Of a DNA stretch of 64,000 nt, positions 1 to 11,169 are shown one piece after another. The notes under the pieces were generated by a model. That model saw nothing but the letters and a program-made list of their open reading frames with translations. It had not been told where the DNA came from and ran no database searches. A program made the translations under genes and the position numbers. The first letter of the stretch is position 1; each line of letters opens with the position of its first letter. Source of the DNA: Trichobilharzia szidati (Eukaryota > Platyhelminthes > Trematoda > Strigeidida > Schistosomatidae); contig OX235273.1 of assembly GCA_944472155.2 (NCBI GenBank), positions 33,515,204-33,579,203 of the forward strand, given 5' to 3'.

Positions 1-960
1 GTTACATTAATATTAGTGTGAAATAAAAAGGTGCATAATCATGGTAACTACCATTATTATTCCACAAGTGATCAAGTTCAGAATATGTCAACCCTGATGA
101 AGCAACGTTACGACGCATGTATTGAAACCATATGACCGACAATAAAAGTCAAGACTCCCAGATTATATCAGCGTAATATTGTCCATTGATAAATTCATAA
201 TAGGTATTAGACGTCAGTGACTATTCATTTTGCTCAAACCGTTTACTTTGCTATTCTTAAGCTGATCGTTGCAGCTTTAATGTTCCTGCTTATGCCACAC
301 CTACTGGAACTATGCCGGCTGGTAACTGACTTTCAAATCTCTCAACATTATGATGGAGAAATTAGCAGTGTTCAATGCGATGACATAAATTACGTGTTCA
401 TAAACTTCTACTGACTAAGGAAACAGTTGACGTACGAAGTATTCACGAAATATAAGAAGGAATTTTCAATCTCACTTTATCACTGAAAGACGGGTACTGA
501 TCAGATTAACTATGTATTGCGAATACAGTTGTACACATGCTTTCAGGTCAATATGTGCTTTACTCATTTTTGCAGCATTGAAAACGAGGGATTGCTTGTA
601 ACGATTTATTTATGGGTTACATGTTCAGATAACATTCGAGTATTACCATGTATGCTGATTATGCAGCACTAATGGTCGAGTTGTTTAAGAATTCGGGTTG
701 GTTGTTTCTCCTACACGTGGACAGATACATAAACAGATAGACAATGATTACACTGTGATGATTGAAATTGATATAAACATCTGGATGGCTGATAATTGTC
801 ATAATTGGGTAATAAGTGAAGAGTGAACTGACGGCTGCCAGTCACAGTGGGAACACCATCACTCACTGAAGGGATGGGGGTCATCTAGTTGACAATCCGA
901 AATAAGATAAAACGGCACTGACCAAAATATCAGGTGACAGTTGTTCGTAAAATATTTCAT
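1..960. repeat. Diverged low-copy repeat, block 1 (copy A)
   Basis: This stretch aligns by eye, with many substitutions and small gaps, to 23345-24330 in the same orientation. Shared landmarks include a GACGCATGTA/GATGCATGTA word near 112 and 23450, TAATATTGTC near 174, and GATAGACAATGATTAC near 736. No coding frame is conserved between the copies; the short open frame at 217-414 is broken in the other. I read it as old duplicated intergenic sequence. Confidence 0.6.
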
Positions 961-2005
961 AAGAATTATGTATATTTAACTTCAGCATGAATAAGACAGG
1001 TGATGAAGATACTTAACCGACAATATTACTGTTAGATCAGAAACTTGGTGCACGCGTCACCGAGGGATTATCCAACAGGCTGTAGACTTTAATCAACACA
1101 GGACTGCAGAGTACAGGATGGCATAAGGGTGTGTACTTGAAGAGCCATGTTACATTCTGATCAAATGGAATCATAATAATAACAGTCAAGCTGTCTGAAA
1201 CCATAGTTCGTAAAACAAACTCTTAGGCCGATTACACATGAATACAAAAAGACAATTGAAGTGAAGGGAAGTATTTCCTTTCGAAAAAGTCATCAACTCG
1301 GTTTTCTAGTTATACTGACATAAGAAAGAACTGTTCGCAGCTAGAGTTCAACGAACAACAATTGAGGATTAATACAGTAATAATAAGAAAAATAAAGAGG
1401 AAGTTCTGATAAATATAGACAAGCAGATAATGATGATTACCTTCACAAAGTAGACTGTATTTGGTGGAGGTGGACCGGATAGACACTGATGACAATGTCC
1501 AACAACATCACCTGCCAGACCTTTCAGTGTAACCCGAAAGGAAAACGAAGAATGATTTCTGTATCCTACCCGAAAATTGCTACCAATAAATATTCACTTT
1601 CTCAACCGAGATCATTCAAGCATGACAGGCAGGCAGTCTTGAGATCACTGTGTCCAAACTAACAATAAACTTCAAACGTCTCTTAGTGTGGACAGCTTGA
1701 TCCACTTAAATATGATTGACTGCCAGCATGTACTTTGGTTTCATATAACTGAGTAGTTGTTATACATTTTATTTTATTACTGTGAATCATGCTAGTTGTA
1801 AAGCGACTGTACAGAAGTGATATCATCTCATGACATTCGTCTTCCCTAACGCCTTATTTAAATTAATTGAAAATAACAAACAGTCTAGAGAAAGACGCAA
1901 TAAAAAATATAAAAGATAAAAGACTTAACAGAGAGAAAGGTAGTGAATAGTCATCCAATCCTTGAAAGTTTACTACTTAGTGACAAAGTGACAAGTCAAA
2001 AATCA

Positions 2006-2053
2006 ACTTGATATGATTATGAGCAATAGTTTGTGCTCGAAACGTCATCAGTT
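2006..2053 (+). ncRNA. Degenerate type I hammerhead ribozyme relic of a PLE
   Basis: In order the sequence shows: a stem I 5' strand ending TTGAT; a core ATGATTA (consensus CTGATGA, changed at C3 and G8); one extra T; stem II GAGC/GCTC around a 10 nt loop; GAAAC; the cleavage triplet GTC; and ATCAG, which pairs with TTGAT. PLEs are known to carry hammerheads of this layout in their terminal repeats. The core changes predict little or no activity. The copy at 21359 has the same architecture. Confidence 0.45.
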
Positions 2054-2165
2054 AATATAACTGTACAGCACTGTGTGATTTATCAAAATAAAATCTTATC
2101 CACAATGGAGTTATACTTTACCACAGTGCCCAAGTTTTATACTTATATCAAAAACCAGCATTAGT
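2006..2165 (+). mobile_element. PLE 3' terminal fragment (family with CAGTGCCCAAG tail)
   Basis: This 160 bp piece is closely matched at 21359-21510 and, more diverged, at 52550-52692. The last copy directly follows a decayed PLE endonuclease frame, so the piece is the 3' end or long-terminal-like repeat (pLTR) of that PLE family. It starts with a hammerhead-like motif and ends with CAGTGCCCAAGTTTTATACT. It lies inside duplicated block 2 as a solo insertion. Confidence 0.65.
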
Positions 2166-2924
2166 GGTAGTGGTGGATATATTTAGTATGCTTTGATTAA
2201 ATAAGTAATCGCATGTATCTAGTCCTTCCTGTTTTCGCAAACCGAATTTCATCAGTCACTTCAAAAATGTGGCCACATTGTTAAGCTGCTCGCCATCATG
2301 GTACACGCATTCAACTCTTAGTAAAATAATAATTCACACTATTCCAGATCTGTATTACTTATAGTTACTCTGTTAATGCAAGAGGAGTATGTCTGAGACG
2401 TCTCGGGAATTGGTTGTTTTGTATAGTTCTGGTCGCAGCCAATTAAAAAAAATCCACGAAATAAAAGGGATGAGGTCAGATTATCCTGTTATCTTTATTC
2501 TTCCTGTTACAAACTGAAATTCCTCAAATATACACGAAACGCTGTTGGCCAGTATAGCCCAAAGATAACGTCGCTGAACGCGGAACTGAGAGATATGGAT
2601 TGGAATCAACGAAGGCACTTGTTTTCCTTGAATATTATAGATACGTCTTGCTGACGAGTGACAATAAGCACGAACCCTAGGTCGAAAGCTTCCTACTAAT
2701 AGGCTGCAACTATCTAATAGAAACGCAACATCTCATGCAGGAAATAAGCAAATCTTTATATTGTTTTAACGACTGAACTGGACTTTACATGCCAGGATGA
2801 TATGCTCTTGGGAGGTGGAAGGGAGGAGTTAGAAAGAGGTATATTCCATTTCCTTGTTGTTTCGATATTAAATTAAGGAGAATAGCAGTAAATGGCCACA
2901 CACCAAACCAATATGGACAGACCG

Positions 2925-3155
2925 ATTGATTCAATATTTGCTTTGAAAATCTGAATCTTGTTCTCTACGCTGTCTGAGTGCAGAAGAGTTCCACACGGAT
3001 TTCAGAGTTTTGAAGGTGTACTTTGACATTCCGATTCTGGCTATGGTATTTTCGTCCATGGCAACTGCCTGTGGTTGAAACGATGCTTCCTAGGTAAGTG
3101 AAGGAAGTAATCTCTGTCACATTTCGCCAGTTGATTGTGATTGGTGCTGGGTGTT
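2925..3155 (-). pseudogene. RTE-type LINE reverse transcriptase fragment (thumb region), frameshifted
   Basis: Read on the minus strand this encodes recognisable LINE sequence just after the RT fingers/palm: NVTEITSFTYLGSIVSTTG, then after a frameshift ARIGMSKYTFKTLKSVWNSS and finally a degraded run corresponding to the usual 'IRIF..NVKSVLLYG'. The FTYLGS motif is typical of RTE/BovB-type non-LTR retrotransposons. Frameshifts and stops make it a dead fragment. A second fragment from a later part of the same kind of protein is at 4245-4395, but it lies on the wrong side for a simple contiguous minus-strand element, so the two are either rearranged or independent. Confidence 0.65.
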
Positions 3156-4244
3156 GTTGTTGTTGCCGCTGGCTGTGAGTGTGATTTCAATTTCGTTACG
3201 ATTCTCTTTCGTGGAAAATTCTATGTAAATGCGATTGGTCAGCTAAGTAAATTCAATTCAATGAAAAGAACAACTCTGGTGAACTACTTGTTTTTCCTTC
3301 TCAATATTATCGATGTTAAGAATCTCATCGTTCTTATTTATTCAACCTTGAGAACAATTAGATTTATTTGCGGTTTCCTTAAAGATAAAATGTCTTCGAT
3401 TTTTTGAACTACTCATAAGTAGGTAAATCTTCCTTAGGAAATTACATGTGTAAATTTTTTCCTCCATATGTCGTTTTCACGAGTACATTTGTTCGCTCTC
3501 GTTTTTCGTCATCGATTTCGTGTGCCTAATGTCTTACGATTCAGGTGATTGTAGGATACCTTTTGTTGACGATTACCACTGGAACACTAAAACATTTTCT
3601 CAATTCTGCGACCATAAATATTAACTGTGTGTTATTCGACCTATTAGGACGTATTAGGATCTATGTTTCGTGCTTTCTGGTACTCATCTCTAAAGCGAAT
3701 TCGCTAAAATGAGGGAACTGATGTCACATTTGTGACTAGGACTCACGTTAACATATGCCTTGTTCAGTATTATTACTGCCAAGATGTTTTAGATCACGAT
3801 TAGCTTCGTGCAAAACTGTAACGGATATATTAAATAGTGATTAGGGATTGGGCAATATCATGTGTCTGCTCCATGGCGTCTGCGGTTCCTAGACTATTTC
3901 AGTGAACATATGGACTTTTGAATTATTATTATTGTTATTATTAGTATTGTTAATATCAATATTAGTATTTTGATTTCCCATCGTACTGAGCGGCTCATAG
4001 TTTTTCAACAAAACACCCCTAACATTTATCTTTGTTCCCAGTCCTCTATTTCTGCCTGCAAGGATACACACACGATTTAAGTTCCTCTCAAAATGATCTG
4101 CCCCACATATCTCTATAACAAACGCTAACGTAAGCTTTTCACATTCAATATCGACTCAACAGACCGGCGAGCGATTTTTCTCAACGATAACCTCAGAGTT
4201 TAAGTTCCAATCCATCTTCATTCACTTCTGCATATTTATTTGGC

Positions 4245-4395
4245 GGTCGCTTCTGTAGTGAGAGTTCCGTGTTTCTTATCATTTCTGCCCATGTTGACCT
4301 TGATGTAAACCCAGTAAAGCCAGCTATTGATGATAGTCTGCATCAGGCTGTTGGAAATGCTTACCTTCACGCACCAAGTATATGATTTCATTTTG
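4245..4395 (-). pseudogene. RTE-type LINE C-terminal fragment
   Basis: The minus strand encodes TWCVKVSISNSLMQTIINS, which matches the region following the YG(S/C)ETW motif in the better-preserved LINE relic at 57784-58340. The two also share the DNA word CAGGCTGTTGGAAAT. Only about 50 codons are recognisable, with no start, and the frame decays at both ends. Non-functional. Confidence 0.5.
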
Positions 4396-4762
4396 CATTT
4401 ATTTAGAGTTCATACCACAGTGAAGCTTTGTTCGGGAACAGTCAGTGTACACTATTTATAATAATTTCTATATAGAAGTACAAACATTATTTTATGCCAT
4501 TCTAAGTTGAACATGATTATTTACCTCTACAGTATAGAAAACTTAAACAAACACACCTTAATTCCCCTTCCATAGGTAAACTTAAACATTGCGATGGGTC
4601 GGGTGGTTGAGGACAATTGGTACAACGTCCTGGATTTATGTACCTCACATAATAAAATTCATGATCCAGACATATCTGCAACCTAAGGGAAAATGACAAC
4701 CTCTAGCAAACCCAAACACGCGTCAAGAAGTGATGCGATCAGAGATATTATAATTTTTGCAT

Positions 4763-4936
4763 TCCTTCACGTTCCAGTGGAACATAGGGCTTAAAGCTAG
4801 GGACTTGAAGTTTCGAGAGCAGTGGTGTCTGTTTTTTATAGGATGAGGTTTCTGGCCCCACGCCCAGCCTTCCCTCTTCACCAGTCTTATTACTGGTTTA
4901 GCGAGTTGAAGGAGTGCGTCGGCCGGGCATCAGGGA
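4763..4936 (-). mobile_element. SINE (family A) 3' portion, head missing
   Basis: It matches the non-tRNA part of the SINEs at 19468-19688 and 41368-41598: a CTTCACGTTCCAGTGGAACA end, a GCTTGAAGTTTC-like centre, and GGAGTGCGTCGGCCGGG at the junction with the tRNA-like head. Beyond 4936 the head, with its A and B boxes, is absent, so the copy is truncated. Confidence 0.7.
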
Positions 4937-5116
4937 TATTACCACTCAGCTATTCATCCCACCAGTGACTTCCAGTAGGTAAATAGATAATGCATTATTC
5001 ATCACCACCTGTCAGCTGGTGACAGACGTCGTCACCGATTTTAGTAATCATCGTACTTCCGTCCAATTTAGAAGTATAGACAAAAATTGAAGAGATTTTC
5101 GTTCTGATAATCTTTA

Positions 5117-5314
5117 TTGATAATTGTTTGTAGCGTTCAAAAAGGATTTCCTGTGAAATACAACATGTATTACCCTATGCACGGGCGACAGTATCTCATG
5201 CCTTATCTATGTTGTAGCGAAACAGATTATGAAAAATTAATAATGAAACATTTGACTTCTGCAAGCAATGAATATAAGATTCATTTTCAAAAACAATCAA
5301 ACCATTATTTGTAG
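5117..5314 (+). other. Possible PLE RT N-terminal scrap
   Basis: This 65-codon open frame contains ETDYEKLIMKHLTSASNEY. It weakly resembles the DYxxKxxxHLS...Y segment that precedes the RT fingers in PLEs (compare DYEKKAIEHLSEGPYLLV in the PLE at 54829-55725). A clearer PLE fragment on the same strand begins 0.8 kb downstream. The similarity is short and could be chance. Confidence 0.25.
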
Positions 5315-6130
5315 AATATAATGAGAAGGCGAAATTTGTTGGATTCGTCTGTTCCGATATTTACTAATCAAGGGGAAAGTGTCATTTATCTTTCCTTGCC
5401 ACAGTGTAAATTTCGTAAGTGCAACAAGTCCAGATAACGAGACAATTATCGTGTAGATGTCGTCCAACTAATCCAGAGCGATAATGCCAATTGATTAATT
5501 GAACCACACATTGATTTACGCATAAAATCCAAAAAACACAGGATTTGTCTGCTAATAAATAACGTGTTATGCATAAATTGATGGAATATAGCATAGAAAA
5601 CTTAAATTGTGAGATATCTGTGCCTGAGTGTTTGTTGAATACACAGTCAGTAAACGTCAATAGAAAACACAGTAAAGCATCGTCAAAGGTGATCCAGGTT
5701 AAGAATTAACAGCTTGTGACTGCTAGACAAAAATGAAAGGAATTTGAACGAACACTGTTCAGTAGAGAAGAGTATTCAAATAAAGCACGCACATCAGATA
5801 CTGTTTAACTATAAGAAGTTAATTATCATATATTAAATTGAGCATTAGTATATTAAGTGAGTTTAACTTCAAGAGAAAACAACACTCACGGCTATGAAAA
5901 TATCACAATACAAAAGCATACTACTTACTATTGATAAGTAGCATAAATTTGAACAGAAAAGAAAGGAAAATAAATGGCACGATAGGAATTAAGCTGTATA
6001 AAGCTACAGAATAATCATTCACTTGTCTAAATTTTTGACAGACTGCTATTAAGCAACAACGAGACAAGGTGAAAACTGACGTTAATGCTATTTATGAATG
6101 AACGCAACATGATATTCATACCCCATTTTC

Positions 6131-6720
6131 TTGCATGAATATTTGCTTGACAGTTTACAACTGTATACAAGGCAAGTAGACTACATTTTCAGAATCCGCA
6201 ACAATGGTTATGACTTTAATCAGTTACAACAAACGTGTAACACTTGCCTTTTGGTAATGAAATTCACCCTGGAAACGGAAAACAAACCCAAAATTTCATT
6301 TCTTCATGTGCAAGTAACAAGAAAATCTGACGGAAGTATAATAAGGTCAGCCTACGGGAACGGACATCAATGGAGTTTGTACAGTTGGTGGCCTGTTGTA
6401 CAAAAAAGAAATTTAATTGAATCTCCTGTCACTGGGGTCTAATACATTTGTAATCACAACGCCACAGAAGAAGAACTAGATCTCTTGAAAGAAAATTTCA
6501 TCCATAGTGGATACCTGTCAAGATTCACTGAAAAGAATATTGAAGCCCAGAGGAACGAAACATTACTTCTTCCAAAAAGAAATTTATATGAATCTTCATT
6601 TTAAGGGAAACTTAACCAGCTATATTCTTGAGAGAAGAATTTCATCATCTTTGAGAAGAATATTCTCCATAGAAACGCTAAGGGTAGTGTTTTACAGTCG
6701 TCCATTAGTCTGAAGAAGCA
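6131..6720 (+). pseudogene. Penelope-like element RT/linker fragment, frameshifted
   Basis: The first frame (6131-6442) carries a decayed catalytic box (RQVDYIFRI for the usual RYVDDIF) and then the PLE signature ISFLHVQVTRKSDGSIIRSA, the post-catalytic 'FLDVxVTRxxDG' motif. About 50 codons later the frame shifts; 6507-6713 then encodes KEIYMNLHFKGN...LERRISSSLRR and FYSRPLV, matching the PLE linker between RT and the GIY-YIG endonuclease. The endonuclease is not visible downstream. It belongs to the same PLE family as 51885-52692 and 57514-57740. Confidence 0.8.
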
Positions 6721-7301
6721 ATATCTGGAATTGATCAAAAACAGTTTGTTTTGTAGTAGGCGAAGAGATGCAGTTATCGTTTGAGAGCTAATACAATGAC
6801 AGTAGTTAAAGAACTACCTCAAGTCGACTGTTGTTTCAGCCCACCTTGTTACTGTTAATAGTCCACATACACCAGAGTTGGAAACGAAGAACTTGATACT
6901 GACAGATGAATACATAGAACATCAGTCACTTAGGAAAAGTCCAATGGCCCATAATTTTCACCTGCTTACAGTTCGTGATCTACGTTCACTAACACTTTTC
7001 GTTACAAGTGAGTGTTCATCCTGACACTCAAACCACTTGTTGCTGCTAAGTGCCATGTCTATTGGGAACCCTTCGATGCCCATCCTGTGGTCAGTCATTC
7101 GCCAACAGTGAATAATGATTATAAATCGAAAATGATCATTCATAATATAAATCAGTGTCTCACATATAAGTAAAGAGTATACATTTGCTAACTTCTATCT
7201 CGTGTGCTAAATTATTCATCAGCAGTGTTTATCAACAGGAATATTTACCGAGTCTTCTCAGGAGATAAAGCTTGTTATCACAAAATTATATATATATATA
7301 T

Positions 7302-7890
7302 ATGATTGGTTAAAGAATATAAACTGTATAGATAGATATAAATAGCTGTTTGATCACTTGAAGAAAATATACCTTGACTTCCGTGTCTCGCCTTCTGCTG
7401 TTCCAGTGGAAGTGGTAGTTGTAGTTGTGGTGGTAGTGATTTATTAATATTATGTGATTGACATGCTCAACCTTGTCATCATTACCGCATTACGTTGAAA
7501 GAAATATGAAAACTAACACTGTGATTCCTATTTTTATAGTTACACTTATTAGTAGTATTAAAATTATCGTTATTACTGTCATTATTATTACTATTACTAT
7601 TATTATTATTACTATTATTATTGTTATTATTACACTCTTGCTTAGTAATCTTATTATTATTAATAATATCTTGCTTGTTGCTTGTAATCCTCAACAGTTG
7701 GTTGACTGATTGGTCTACTCAGTCTGCAGTGACGGCATGTTGACAGTGCTAGTGGTCACTGTGAGTAGTGAGATGATGCTGATGACAGTGCAGTGGTGTG
7801 CATCTTTTCGAGAAGATTTAGATTGGGAGAAGGAAAAAATGCTGTGTAACCAGCCAGCCGGCCTAGGTGAGGTTGACATGACAGAGATTA
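7302..7890. repeat. Direct repeat, left copy, bounding the simple-sequence island
   Basis: It runs from GATTGGTTAAAGAAT to GACATGACAGA and aligns along its length with 12851-13451 in the same orientation, differing by scattered substitutions and different lengths of the internal ATT tract and of a GCAGT run. Shared words include TAGCTGTTTGATCACTTGAA and GTCTACTCAGTCTGCAGTGA. It has no convincing coding frame; the open frames inside are translations of the ATT tract. Confidence 0.85.
7571..7640. repeat. Imperfect (ATT)n / (ATTACT)n microsatellite
   Basis: About 70 bp of ATT units with interspersed ACT and GTT. The second direct-repeat copy has a shorter, related tract at about 13110-13145, so the tract changed length after duplication. 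Confidence 0.9.
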
Positions 7891-7899
7891 GAATGTCTG

Positions 7900-8660
7900 T
7901 GTGTGTGAGAGAGGGATAGAGGGGTGGTGGAAGGAGGGAGGGAGGGAGGTATGTTGCTAGATAGTTTTGATGTGAGGTGATCGAAGCGATTCATGATTGA
8001 GTGTTTGTGGCGATTTCACGCGTCCTCTATGCTTCGTTGTATGCATATGAGCATTTGTGAGAAGGAGAGACGTTTTTTGTATCGCTTGCGTGGTGTAGAG
8101 CTGAGCTGAGCTGAGCAGAGCAGAGGAGAGCATAGTAGATTAGATCTGACGTCTTTTTCCATAGCTAGCTAGCTGTCTTCAAGTGGTGTGTGCATGCGTG
8201 TGTGCGGGTGGGCGGACGTGCTCATGTGTCTGTTTTATGCGTATTTAAAATATTTGTTGACGTGAAGCAGAAGCAGCAAGGAGATTGATTGACTAGTGTC
8301 AGTCAGTCAGTGTGTGTCTGAGTGAGAGCGAGTGTGACAGCGAGCCAGCGATGGAAAACGGGAGACAGATAGTGAGAGAGAGGGGCAGAGAGAGAGACAG
8401 CGAGAGAGATAGAGGGACACGGAGACAGAGTGAGGGACGAAGATGTGACTTGTTTGAATATCAATCAGTGAAAGTGTGAGTGTGCAGAGAATTCAGTGTC
8501 AGTGTCAGTGAGTGACTTCATCTTGTATGCTAGTCAATCTACGTGTGCATTCATGTACATTTCTTCTATTATATCTAGCTATCTACATATACATAAGCGA
8601 AAGTGTGGGGTATTTAAATAAACAAGATATTTTCTTTTATTTTGTAGTTCGTAGATCTTT
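7900..8660. other. Low-complexity purine/GT-rich DNA, no gene seen
   Basis: This interval is dominated by GAGAGA-, GTGTGT-, AGTCAGTC- and GCTGAGCTGA-like runs, with short GAGG stretches near 7925. No open frame with protein-like composition, RNA gene or mobile element was recognised. Confidence 0.6.
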
Positions 8661-8675
8661 AGGAGAATATTTGTG

Positions 8676-9125
<450 letters not shown>

Positions 9126-9599
9126 GTGAATTAATAGGTGAGTTCTAGCCACATTTTTGTTTATACGCAGGATGACAAGACACACACACACACAGGACAC
9201 ACACATGAAGGAGAATAAGAAGGTAGATTGTATGTAGTAGAGATTAAATTAGTCGTGTGCAAGAACGAAATACGATCAGCCTTTATACACATTCATTTAT
9301 TCGTTCATGCATTGAATGATGCAATCGTCATTATCAGCATCATCATCAGTTAGCAACGGACTTAGTAATAATGCATTAATTCATTAAATAATTGACAAAA
9401 GTACAATTAGACATTTCCTCCTCAATGAGAGGAAGAAAATGAGAGAGGAGAGCAAAACAAACAAGAATGATGAGTAGCGTGTTTACGTGAACAACACTCG
9501 CTGAAGACATATTCTTCAAGTGAACAACCACCTACACAATTCACGTAATGATTACTCATCAGCGAAATAAGTGCTCAACTAAAAGTCTACACATTTCAT

Positions 9600-10070
9600 T
9601 ACGTGATTATTTGCATAATCACTTGCTTGCATGCATGCATACTCGCTTGCTCGCTTGCTTACTTAATTTCTTTCTTCCTTTCTCACTTACTTATTCACTT
9701 ACTTACTTACTTACCTAGTTGATTGATTAATTAACTATTTAGTTAATTAATTACTTAATTATTTACCTGCTTACTTGATTGCTGACTGACGACTGACTGA
9801 CTGATTGACTGTCTTACTATGTTGGATGGATGCTGGTTTATTTGCCAGAATATCTGAATCAGATTTCCGTATGCTTTAAAATTCACTCGACAGAGATTCA
9901 TGCCTCAATTCAACTGGCAGAAATTAACACGCCACAACATTCACTGCCTGCCTAACTGACCAACTGTCTCCATGACTCACTCACTCACTCACTCGCTTCC
10001 TTACCTAATCGCTTACTCACTCGCTCACTGTCTCATTGACTGACTGCCTGACTAAATAACCAGCCAACGA
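9600..10070. other. Degenerate tetranucleotide-rich DNA
   Basis: Mixed short tracts of CTTACTTA, GCTTGCTC, TTAATTAA, GACTGACT and CACTCACT type. They look like decayed remains of the same slippage-prone sequence as the AAGT array. No coding sequence recognised. Confidence 0.6.
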
Positions 10071-10419
10071 AGCAACGAAGTATCTGGTTGAAACAACACA
10101 CAGGAATTTACACAACATGGCTGAATGCTAATTCCCGTGAGTGGGAGAGGAAGGAGGGGAATGCAGGTGAGAATTATGGCTTCGCTGATAGACAGACAAG
10201 CGCTGATTCACAGACAACTAACTCAGAAGAACAAGTCTGAGAGGTGTGATTTGGATAAAACAAGTGTATTTATTATTAGAAAGTTGTATAGACGAGGTTT
10301 AAAAGTACACATTGGTCGCCGTCTTCAAATCAATGATGACAGCGTTTTCTTCACGTTGGAAAGCTTGCATGAGTAATGGGGTGTTCTATTTAATTAATTA
10401 TTGTCTCCTGATTTAATGT

Positions 10420-11016
10420 TTAATGTCTTCGGCAGCCTTTACAGCAGCCTCCTGGACAATTTCCACCTCGGCATCCACGGCATCCACAACACCCTCCACG
10501 GCATTTAGGGCATCCACCAGGACAGCCAGGACAACCACTGTTTGCTGCTGCTGCTGGTTCTGGAACTGGACCTGCAATAACTGAAACCACAAAACAACAA
10601 AACACTACAATTAAATATCCATTCACTCATTAACTCATTCATTCATTCATTGTTTCATCAATCAGTCAATTAACTAATTAATTATGTCATTTCTACTCAG
10701 TGAATGTGTTATTTGTCTGTCTGTCTGCCCAACTGTCTATCTGCATTGTATATAGCTTCTCGTATGTGAACTAGTGATCCTCACCATGATCACGATCACG
10801 GTGATAATGATGATGCTGATGACGATGTTGATGATGATCAGGAGTGGGAAGGGGTAGGAGGATGAGGAGGCGCGGGAACAAGACTTACCTCCCATTTCGA
10901 ATTCCAACGATGCAACGAGTACAACTAAGACGAGCTGAAATGGAAATGCCCATCAGGAAGGAAGGCATGCAATGTTATACAACCAGAGTATTCCAACATA
11001 CAGTGAATATCTGCAT
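10420..11016 (-). CDS. Small secreted cysteine/glycine-rich protein (three-exon model)
   Basis: Model on the minus strand: exon 1 11016-11002 (ATG, A at -3, five codons MQIFT), donor GTATGT; exon 2 10934-10889 (46 nt, after TTTCAG), donor GTAAGT; exon 3 from 10580 (after GGTTTCAG) or 10571 (after TTGCAG) to TAA at 10422-10420. Exons 1 and 2 together encode a typical signal peptide: MQIFT followed by LVLVVLVAS. Phases agree (0, then 1), and both exon 3 acceptors stay in frame, giving 73 or 70 residues. The mature part starts GPVPEPAAAANSG and continues with 12 cysteines in about 36 residues (CPGC, CPKC, two CC pairs), rich in Gly, Pro and Arg. Introns are 67 nt and 308 or 317 nt. A TATA box lies 45 bp upstream of the ATG, and ATTAAA motifs occur after the stop. 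I do not recognise the family; metal binding or a disulphide-rich secreted role is only a guess. Confidence 0.68.
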
Positions 11017-11060
11017 TGTCGTTTACTGTCAACTTGAAGCTACCTACTCACATACACCGT

Positions 11061-11070
11061 GCTTTTTATA
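11061..11070 (-). promoter_or_regulatory. TATA box of the cysteine-rich gene
   Basis: TATAAAAAGC on the minus strand. It is placed so that transcription starting about 30 bp downstream would give a 5' UTR of roughly 20-25 nt before the ATG at 11016. Its position relative to the independently derived exon model supports both. Confidence 0.6.
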
Positions 11071-11097
11071 CTCCTCGAAGTTAACCTGTCGAGCGAA

Positions 11098-11123
11098 CAC
11101 GTGGTCACACTCGAAGTCAGCTG
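11098..11123 (-). promoter_or_regulatory. Two E-box-like hexamers upstream of the TATA box
   Basis: CACGTG at 11098-11103 and CAGCTG at 11118-11123 match the E-box form CANNTG and lie about 30 and 50 bp upstream of the TATA box. Both are palindromic and short enough to occur by chance, so a regulatory role is inference from position only. Confidence 0.3.
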
Positions 11124-11169
11124 ATCATTAATCAATAGGCAGAATCAATGAGTACGCGTAATGTGAAAT

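Larger units (their letters stand above)
1930..2600. repeat. Diverged low-copy repeat, block 2 (copy A), split by a PLE 3' end
   Basis: The sequence resembles 22120-22620 in the same orientation. The clearest stretch is near 2389, GTATGTCTGAGACGTCTCGG, against a similar word near 22426. Copy A is interrupted at about 2006-2165 by a PLE 3' end that copy B lacks, so that insertion came after the duplication. In this copy block 1 lies before block 2; at 22-24 kb the order is reversed. Confidence 0.55.

Noticed and set aside
7482..7694. Asparagine-rich frames (also 12466-12681 and 12999-13211) suggesting poly-Asn proteins
   Set aside because: They are translations of the ATT trinucleotide tracts, open on both strands.
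10420..10626. Single-exon reading of the cysteine-rich protein with a GTG start and its own hydrophobic leader
   Set aside because: The leader is read from the T-rich tract before a splice acceptor, the start is GTG directly after a stop, and a better spliced model with ATG, TATA box and signal peptide exists.
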